Below are positions 56,730 through 64,000 of a stretch of 64,000 nucleotides of DNA, piece after piece. Source of the stretch: Paragorgia papillata (Eukaryota > Cnidaria > Anthozoa > Scleralcyonacea > Coralliidae); assembly GCA_035771165.1 (NCBI GenBank), contig JAWNZC010000423.1, positions 581,501-645,500 of the forward strand, in the 5' to 3' direction. Position 1 is the first letter of the stretch. Each line of letters begins with the position of its first letter. Under the pieces are notes generated by a model, which worked only from the letters and a program-made list of their open reading frames with translations, made no database searches and was not told where the DNA came from. The translations under genes were made by a program, and so were the position numbers.

Positions 56730-57338
56730 GTAGAGTATAGTCGGATTCTTTACACAGGAGAATGACAGCCATGGAATTTTATGATAATCTTCACTTAACG
56801 TTGAACTCTATGTTAAATTTAAAAAAATTGGCGCACACGTTTCTAATGTATAATGGCTTAAATAAAAAAAATTAACATAAAACAAAACTATAACATACAA
56901 CCATTCAGAAAGTCATTCTCCAACAATATAGTTAACATGACGCGCGATTTGTCAAGTAGAATAGTTAATCTATGTAATGTAGAGTTTTAGGGTGTAATTC
57001 TTTTGGGTATATTGATCTTAGACAGAGTTATATCAGTAGCTGCGATCTTTTGGAAATAATATCATGTTATTGTGTTCTCATACTGGCTCGCGTAATCATA
57101 AATTCGTATTCTGGAATGAGAAATAGAAGAATAGCCTTAGAAAAAACTCTGTTTGACAGTTTGAGATTAACAAATGCTCGTCACTCTGTATAAGAATGAT
57201 TAATCTTAGGGGCTGTTCATATGAAGCGGGCTAGCCCCGTTACCGGGCTGATTTTATGGCACGAAAATCTTTCTATGGCTACAAAAAATAATTTAAAATA
57301 CCCTGTGTGCTATACTTACAGAAAAATGAAGTGTTATA

Positions 57339-57485
57339 CAGTAAAAACCCGCTAACAAGAACCTACATTTTACCAAACCAGCCTGGGATAGGTTCTTATA
57401 TTCTTATATGTTCTTATATAAATAAATTCTTAATTTCAGCCTGAGGTTCTTATAGTTGAAGGTTCTTGTTAGCGGGTTTTTACTG
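57339..57485. mobile_element. Tc1/mariner or pogo-type MITE
   Basis: The ends CAGTAAAAACCCGCTAACAA and TTGTTAGCGGGTTTTTACTG are perfect inverted repeats, flanked by TA on both sides. The CAGTA start and TA duplication fit Tc1/mariner-pogo. It is 147 bp and non-coding. Confidence 0.92.
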
Positions 57486-57579
57486 TATCATTCTGCATTC
57501 CTCAAATAATACTGATTTATTTAATATCCATCTTATGTTTAAAAATACAATGGATTTACAACTCTATGCACTATAAGAT

Positions 57580-57740
57580 CATAGTCAATCGAGATATGGT
57601 CTGGAAACACAGCTAAAGTCTTTGGTCTATCTTTTTGTTCGCCTTTATGCATTTTTGTGCACGGTCACTGAATACATTGTGTTTTAGTATAACGAACGAA
57701 TTGTCCAATAGCAACGTTTCAGTTCAATCACTCAACCCTG
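57580..57740. repeat. Dispersed repeat related to 35400-35640
   Basis: It shares 'catagtcaatcgagatatgg', 'gtgcacggtc' and 'tccaatagcaacgttt..agttcaatc' with the 35.4-kb copy, part of it inverted. Confidence 0.55.
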
Positions 57741-58020
57741 CTATTTAAATATTAATAAACCTGCTCCTCCGGCACGCTCCCCCGGGAAAATTTTGAAATC
57801 GAGAGTCACTGAAATGCCATTTCCTGGTTTTTGGAGGAAGATTTTACAGACTCTAAAGGTTAAAAAACGTCATATAAAATACTTAAAACACGCAAACGTC
57901 ACATAGATACTCAAAATGCATACACTCAGTATAGATTGAATACACTGTTTACAGTTTATTTCCTGACATAATTCACATTGCATCAGTTTTGTAGTTACAT
58001 GTCTGTTGTTTTATATCTAA

Positions 58021-58315
58021 AGGGGGGGGGGGGAGCCGCGGCTACATTGCCGGACATTGAAAGATATGCCGCGGACCCCGCGCTTTCTGATTGCGCAATT
58101 TTTTGTTCTAGGGCTCGAGAATCGGAAGGGGGGGGGGGGGGGGTGTCAAGGGGCCCCACGCTGAAAATATGCGGGGCCCGCGTAAGCCTAATCCAGCCCC
58201 AGCGAAAGGGTTAAATATTTTATGGTACATGTAGTGAATATGAGGCATGGAAATTGACCACGCATGCTCAATGAAAGCAAAACACTTAACCCCCCCCCCA
58301 CCCCCCACCCCCGCT
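58021..58315. repeat. GC-rich block with G and C homopolymers
   Basis: G tracts at about 58022-58034 and 58128-58143, C tracts at about 58290-58313, and 'ggggccc' palindromes. It is probably a decayed element; the Gly- and Pro-rich open frames across it are artefacts. Confidence 0.6.
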
Positions 58316-58319
58316 TGAA

Positions 58320-59030
58320 AGGTGGTTTTGAAGTAGGAACTCACCGATGCATATCGGCAAACACACAGCTAATCATTTCATGTGATGCTTCGCATGGGCA
58401 TATATCGTGGCATACTAAACAGGGAAGTTAGACGTGGATTAAATGACCGAGGAGAATTAGTTGGAGGATTAAAATGTCTCTCCACGATAATGCACTTGCC
58501 AGATACACAAAATCTCACCAAACACATTAAGACTACGAAGTATCAGAGAGGTATAATCAAGGACCAAGTGGGTTAACGTTTCCTTAAACTTAAGACCGTA
58601 TTTTAATATGGAATAAAATAAAAACGTAAATATTTGTTCGTATCTCATCCTAACGGATTGTTTAAGATCTACTTAAGCCCAGTCAGAAAAAAACAGGAAT
58701 AAATAGAGGCGACGTATAGCTTAGCATATTAGAGAAAGGGACAATTAAGATATTAAATTAACTATATCATTGAGATATTTGCTGTGTCGTCGCTTATGTC
58801 AAAGATATATAGTTTGATGTCTCAATGAGAGAACACATGCACATGCAGCATACAGTCAAACCTCTACTTACAGCATAGTTTCCCCATTTAATTTTACTAC
58901 TGTAACTAGTTCCATCAAGAGGTGAGGGACATTGGATTATCAGTATCCAAATACTGTCATATGTATATTTCAATATGTCACCATTTCAATAAATACAGTC
59001 GCTTTACTTTTTAAGACAACTCTCCCACAA
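58320..59030. other. No gene seen
   Basis: Unique AT-rich sequence without supported exons. Confidence 0.5.
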
Positions 59031-59039
59031 CCTGACTAA

Positions 59040-59199
59040 GGGGGCTTTCCATTTACACGGTTAGACCGGTCAGTCCGGTTAAATGGAACACGATTCGTTT
59101 GAGGCCTGGGATGGTCTGACTGGAAAATTTGGTCCTAATCAAAAGCAAGTCCATTCTGGCCGGACTGACGGGTCTAACCTTGTCAATTGGAAAGCGCCC
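59040..59199. mobile_element. MITE cluster element 1 (160 bp)
   Basis: The left end ggggctttccatttacacgg then ttagacc is inverted against ggtctaaccttgtcaattgg then aaagcgccc. TAA flanks both sides (59037-59039 and 59200-59202). Confidence 0.88.
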
Positions 59200-59202
59200 T
59201 AA

Positions 59203-59312
59203 GACCCCGTTTACACTAGAGCAAAAGTATCCGGATTCACATTGTTTTTTATTCCCATGAGGATGATAAACAATGTGAATCCGGATACTTTTGCTCTAGT
59301 GTAAACGGGGCC
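59203..59312. mobile_element. MITE cluster element 2 (110 bp palindrome)
   Basis: The arms gaccccgtttacactagagc and gctctagtgtaaacggggcc pair almost perfectly through 'aaaagtatccggattcacattgtt'. It begins right after the TAA that ends element 1. The right flank is CAA. Confidence 0.9.
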
Positions 59313-59339
59313 CAAGCTGCTATTAAATGTCGATATTTA

Positions 59340-59472
59340 GGCTACGTCTACACGTATACGTTTTCGTAGCGTTTTCATATTGTTCTCCGTCTTCAAGGGA
59401 ATAGAAAACAATGGTCTACTTACCTGAAACAATATGAAAACGTTACGAAAACGTATACGTGTGGACGTAGCC
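59340..59472. mobile_element. MITE cluster element 3, 'ggctacgtctacacgtatac' family
   Basis: A 133-bp near-perfect palindrome flanked by TTA (59337-59339 and 59473-59475). Its sister copy at 43208-43339 is inverted. Confidence 0.93.
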
Positions 59473-59479
59473 TTATACT

Positions 59480-60360
59480 CTCTTAATAAAGTGGACACCT
59501 CCAGTAGACGGACTTTATTTCTCGTCCCGACTGTGTCCACTTAAAAGACGTTCAACTCATGTATTAGGTATATTATGTGAGGAATTCTATGCTACAGTCG
59601 CTAGTGATTTGACCTATTCTAAAAAAAGTGTGATCTCCCAGATCTCTCGAAACGTCCTAGTTTCAATAAATTAAAAAGAGCTTCTAAATAGCCAGGATAA
59701 AATATAGCGGAAACCACTAGCATTCAATCAATCAATCCTGCATGATGGTAATTAATCACTCTTAATATAGTAATTTAAAAACAAAAATCATATCTAACAC
59801 TATATATTATACCTCAAATCATTTTACACAACGTAACAGCATAGTGCAAAATAGAATACGATAAAATAAAACACAGAAACCAAAGACAGTTCTAAAGAGC
59901 GGCGCCATGTTTGGCATTACGGACGTCGCGTCAAAAAAGTCGCTTGCTATGGATCCCGCACGAAGAACGATTCGGAACGAACGAACGGGCAGAATGTAAA
60001 GCTCTGCTGCCTGAGAGTTTGCTGCACTGCGTAACTAACTCGTCAAGAAAACGCAATTAAAGCATTTTTCCTCAAACTGCAAACCAAGAATGGCGGTAGG
60101 AAAGCAAAGCAAAGCAATGTTTACTTAGATTAAGAAATGTTTGTCAACTCTACAATTACTTTCCAACAGACAGGAACAAATACAGACGATGAAAGTTGAA
60201 CATGCAAGACAAGTGAAGAATTCTATCTTATACAAATAAAGGACAGAATGGAATCCCATATACTGAAGATTTCAATTAATAGATCTTCAGTAGGAAAACA
60301 ATATAACGACCACTGGGTCTTTAGGGTTTAGGCTGTTTTACGATGTAATGCTAAAGTGTA
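59480..60360. other. No gene seen
   Basis: A 'ctctcgaaacgtcctagtttc' motif followed by aataaa (about 59643-59668) resembles the 3' end of the CGAAACGTC elements. Otherwise unique; 'gcggcgccatgtttgg' near 59901 is a short GC-rich patch. Confidence 0.45.
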
Positions 60361-60364
60361 AACA

Positions 60365-60490
60365 GTAAAGTGCTGCGTAGACAGTGTTTTAGATAGATAA
60401 AGAGCAAAGTAAAAGGTGGTATAAAACTGTCGAGAACAGTTTTGATAACGAAATACTGAGCTTTCGAGCGAAGCCCTTCAGGGTAAAATA
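60365..60490. mobile_element. Inverted 'CGAAACGTC' element, family I, left arm only
   Basis: It contains gtaaagtgctgcgtagacag, gcaaagtaaaaggtggtat, gataacgaaatactgagctt and tcgagcgaagcccttca. The right arm is absent. Confidence 0.75.
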
Positions 60491-60499
60491 TGATAGGAA

Positions 60500-61130
60500 A
60501 AATAAAGAAAGATAATTTTAAGTGCGATTGCATGCCTGGCAATGAAATTGCAATAAAATGCTTTCAAAATTGAGCACAAAAAACCAACGAGTTATATATA
60601 TTAAAAAACAAAAAACAAAAAAGAAACAAACAAAAAACTTACAAACTCAAATTACAGGCTAAAATTTTTTAACTTACTTACTCTTAAAAAGAGGGCCTGT
60701 GACTGTAACGTGTTATTAATATTAACGGCCAAGACTACAAATTTTCACTAATTTAACAAGTCGATATTAAATATATATTTTTACGGAGATAAGATTTTAC
60801 AAACTGACTAGTTTGGTATTGTCGTTAATCAATCTCCCATGACAGCTGGCAAGAGATAATTAAAAAACGAAATATTGCTCAATATTAATTAATAACTGGC
60901 TAAATAATATATTTTATTAAAAATATTCGACTACTTTTCAGGTCGAAAAGGATTTTAGTCCTAAATGTCTTAAATAGATATAAATGCAAATAAAAATGTA
61001 TTTTAAATATTTTTTTTTAAATTCATGTTGATCATCATTCTATTCTATTCTAACATTCAAAAATCCGAAATACTGATTTTGTTTAAGAAAGTCTATTTTA
61101 TCTATTTCATTGATGGAATATATTATCTAT
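60500..61130. other. No gene seen
   Basis: Very AT-rich with A-tracts near 60600-60640; no exon or clear repeat. Confidence 0.5.
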
Positions 61131-61134
61131 ATTT

Positions 61135-61325
61135 AACAAATAGATTCCATTTTGCCGTTGTCTGTTCAGTTATAGATCCACAGATGACGTCCCAACGTGG
61201 TAAGAACAAAAAAGTGGCCCACGTGACGCAGTCGAGTGGATCACTGATGTTCTTACCACGTTGTTACGTCTTCTGTGCATCTATAACTGAACAGACAACA
61301 AAAAAATGGAATCTATTTGTTTTAT
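61135..61325. mobile_element. Palindromic MITE
   Basis: The arms aacaaatagattccatttt and aaaatggaatctatttgttt surround matching inner arms (tctgttcagttatagat / atctataactgaacaga; cgtggtaagaac / gttcttaccacg). Total about 190 bp. Confidence 0.9.
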
Positions 61326-61329
61326 ACAA

Positions 61330-62200
61330 TAAAAAATAGAACAATTGTTTTAACAGACTTATTAAATTTTCCCGGCGAATTTCAGGGGATTGAAAAAGAT
61401 AAATCACTTTGATCTATACAATCCATGATCTATACAAATCAAGCAACGTCATTGGCTCGTGATGTTGCAGTGAGATCCGTGATTGGTTTAGAGAAATCAG
61501 ACCACATCAGTGACATAATTTGAGCATCTGTCCTTTTATAGATCATGGCTACCGACCAATAAAAACACGGCTACTGGCAAAGTGCGGAGGTCTCCTCCGC
61601 AGAGTTGTCAGCCACATCTGATCACTGTTAAACTACAAAGTCAGTCAGTCTATTTCGAAATCTACCAACAATGTGCAAGAACACCTTGATCAAAAAGCAA
61701 AGCTATTCAACTTTTTGTCCAACTCCAAAAGCGAAAGGAGCAAAGAACTTAATATAACATGCCTCACAGCCTCACACGGCTAACAACTCACAGGAAGTAT
61801 GAATAGTAACGGAAGTGAAAAGTGCAGAATCGTGACACCCAGAAAAAAGGGGGAAAAACCCCAAACCGAGCCGAAACTCGGTCTACCACAGATAGCCCGA
61901 GTAATAATCAGTACTTTTGACCAGGGAACCAAGTAATCATAACTATATAACGGAAAGGATATTAAAAGACTGAAACACAAAAGCCTGCTGTGACGGCAAA
62001 CACCTTTTTATCTAATAATCTACATGAAATTAATGGAGTGGAGAGAATTATATTACCTTAAAACGAACGGCACAAAGTAATCATAATAATCTTAAAAAAA
62101 TCATGTCCTTAATCTGACTTGATCGATTGTATATGCATTCCACACCGACATACTCCATTACAATTACAGTTGTAGTACTTTAGGACTTGACATGCATGTT
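61330..62200. other. No gene seen
   Basis: It has 'tgatctataca' direct repeats at about 61410-61440 and a distant 'tatagatcatgg' (about 61538); possibly a decayed inverted element. No exon. Confidence 0.45.
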
Positions 62201-62206
62201 TATTCA

Positions 62207-62535
62207 GGCTACGTCCATACGTAAACGATGAAGCGGTTAACAAAAACGGAACTTTGGTAACCAAAGTGGAACGTTTTGAAAACGCCGTTTTCCTGAATTC
62301 CTGTTCTCGCTGTGTGGACGCGGATTTTTTTGAAAACGCAACTTTTTTGTTACGGATTGGCCATCCGTCCACACGTAAACGATGAAGCGGTTATCAAAAA
62401 ACGGAACTTTTCGAAGACGGTCTCCAAAGTTTTGAAAACGCCGTTTTTCCTGTTCTCGTGTGGACGTAGCTTTTTTTGAAAACGGATAAAAAAAGTTGCG
62501 TTTTCAAAATAATCCGGATACGTGTGGACGTAGCC
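62207..62535. mobile_element. 329-bp MITE with TCA duplication and internal duplication
   Basis: The ends ggctacgtccatacg and cgtgtggacgtagcc are inverted repeats. TCA flanks both sides (62204-62206 and 62536-62538). Inside, a block beginning 'acgtaaacgatgaagcggtt' occurs twice (about 62219 and 62376). Confidence 0.9.
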
Positions 62536-62539
62536 TCAA

Positions 62540-63360
62540 TCGACGATTTGTAAAAGAGTTAAAAATGTAATCGTCGGAAACATAAGGACACTCGTCCTAT
62601 TTGAGCACAAATTTCAAGAATTTTTATGAACTAATGGTATCATTAAGTCAGTTTCGAGGATTACCCAAAGTAAACTAGAAATAAAAACACGTAACACCAT
62701 AGAATTCATTTTGTATGTAGTCGCATTATGGAATGAACGTTGTTATACTTCGAGTTTCACGCGTTAAGCGATCATCAGGCAACTGAAAAAGTTTCACTTT
62801 AGTTTCTGTTTATATTGCGTGGCAACGCGTGACATCGTCACACGCGCGATCATTGTGTGGGATAGTTCGAGAGATTGTTCCCGGATGTACGATACATTAT
62901 TTTCTACCTTTATTTCGCTCTTAAAGCTCATTAAATATACAATCTTTTTGCCGTATTCTTTTATCGTTTTCATACATATAAATTATACTTTTTACATTGT
63001 TAAATAGATTCTTGACAGCACACGTTAAATCGTTTGGGCTATCAAATATAAATATCGCTCACACACAAGGTATATCCAATGATAGAATGTACACGCATTT
63101 CGTTAAACTCTAAAGGAGAACTGTTGTGGCGGTGGTAGCACACCAAAGTTTAGAAAAAAATGACAGGTCGATTGAGAAATAACCAACGCGGAAATTATAG
63201 ATTTTGCTCTATAGATCTTTTTATTTATTTTTTATTTATTCACGCAAGATCCCAATATTGGCTTGTCAATTATTGATTTTATTGTCAATCACTGACCTTA
63301 TTGTTGATATTTTTGTCAATAAACGACTGCAGCGAATGGAATCAAAAATGAAAAAAACAA
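62540..63360. other. No gene seen
   Basis: Unique AT-rich sequence; a small 'ttgtcaat' cluster lies at about 63265-63320. Confidence 0.5.
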
Positions 63361-63367
63361 ACCTATA

Positions 63368-63540
63368 GATCGTTTTCATCTGACGTCACGGCGGCCATAT
63401 TGGTGTACCGAAACAATGAAATGGCGGCCATATTGGTGTACCTTCTTTATCCAATGGGAATTTAGCTCTATTCTTATTCAAAAAATTCGTATTGTTTCAC
63501 CACCCCAACGGCGCCACCGATCACGTGATTGAAAACGATC
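63368..63540. mobile_element. MITE with duplicated GGCGGCCATATTGG motif
   Basis: The ends gatcgttttcatctgacgtc and gatcacgtgattgaaaacgatc (the latter at 63519-63540) are inverted. The string ggcggccatattggtgtacc occurs twice, the second time as aaatggcggccatattgg, which contains a match to the YY1 consensus. Confidence 0.8.
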
Positions 63541-63868
63541 CATAAGTTTTTACTGCAATTTTAGATGATCAACGGTTTTTAGACCATTGTTTTTGGACAA
63601 GTTGTAAATTCTATAATATATATTTTCAGTACTTTTTTTGATCTGGTAATCCATTCTTTTCTGTTGGTTTTAACACCTAGTCACCTCTTAACACACAATA
63701 AACCTGTAGAATTGCACCAAAAATGTTTTAGGGTTTATTGCTTATGTAATCAATTTATATAAATAAACATAACTGAAAATGTTCTGGCCTAATATGAAAG
63801 AGTTTTTTGATTGGCTAGAAGTAACCAATCACATTGTCAATTGGCCATTTCCCAAAATAGTCGAAGAC

Positions 63869-64000
63869 TGGTGACGGGTTAGGAACGCCAGGGTAATTGT
63901 GATCGTTTGGAGGGACAGTTTCGTTGTGCTTACGCTACCAAGCGTGAAATCTGTCCCTCCAAACGATCCCAAGTACCCTAGCGTTCCTAACCCATCACCA
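63869..64000. mobile_element. Palindromic MITE at the window edge
   Basis: The arms tggtgacgggttaggaacgc and gcgttcctaacccatcacca, and inner gatcgtttggagggacag / ctgtccctccaaacgatc, pair around 'tttcgttgtgcttacgctac'. It may continue past the window. Confidence 0.87.

Noticed and set aside
57978..58344. Gly-rich and Pro-rich open frames
   Set aside because: They cross G and C homopolymers and are low-complexity artefacts.

Overview
This is animal nuclear DNA, most likely from a cnidarian and probably an anthozoan (coral or anemone type). It is AT-rich and intron-rich, and it is dense in short inverted-repeat transposons, microsatellites and retroelement fragments. The only genes I can assemble with confidence are two Otx-class (K50 paired-like) homeobox genes lying tail to tail. 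The organism call is an inference from the clustered Otx paralogs, the LINE type and the repeat landscape; no species-diagnostic gene is present.

Layout. 1-17.6 kb: no recognisable complete gene. It holds a pentamer minisatellite (3.2-3.7 kb), a long (AG)n tract, one orphan exon-like segment (4016-4106), a tRNA-like SINE split by a hAT-type MITE (6.7-7.3 kb), a ~180-bp satellite (9.4-10.2 kb), another hAT-type MITE (12.5-12.8 kb) and a large inverted-repeat element (15.2-15.6 kb). 17.7-27.5 kb, plus strand: otx gene 1 in three coding exons (17699-17801, 20290-20444, 27062-27499; 231 aa). 27.5-34.1 kb: about 6.6 kb between the two 3' ends, packed with palindromic elements. 34.1-41.1 kb, minus strand: otx gene 2 in three coding exons (41089-40984, 39478-39321, 34544-34101; 235 aa). 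The two genes share exon number, both coding intron positions and phases, a related N-terminus and a related C-terminal end, so they are tandem-type paralogs by duplication with inversion. 41.1-64 kb: no supported host gene. It contains a 5'-truncated LINE (~49.2-49.8 kb), a broken minisatellite (46.5-48.6 kb) and many more MITEs, including three placed almost end to end at 59.0-59.5 kb.

Biology. Both proteins should be nuclear DNA-binding regulators that recognise TAATCC-type sites through Lys50. The homeodomains have diverged from the usual Otx consensus at different positions, and the WSP tail motif is intact only in gene 2, which suggests the copies have partly diverged.

The second theme is mobile DNA. 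At least five small-transposon types can be sorted by their target-site duplications: 8 bp (hAT-like), 3 bp TAA/TTA/TCA (PIF/Harbinger-like), and TA (Tc1/mariner/pogo-like or similar). A separate set of inverted 'GCTCGAAACGTY' elements with 9-14 bp duplications carries a hammerhead-ribozyme-like core. Two nested insertions can be read directly, one with its empty site also present in the window.
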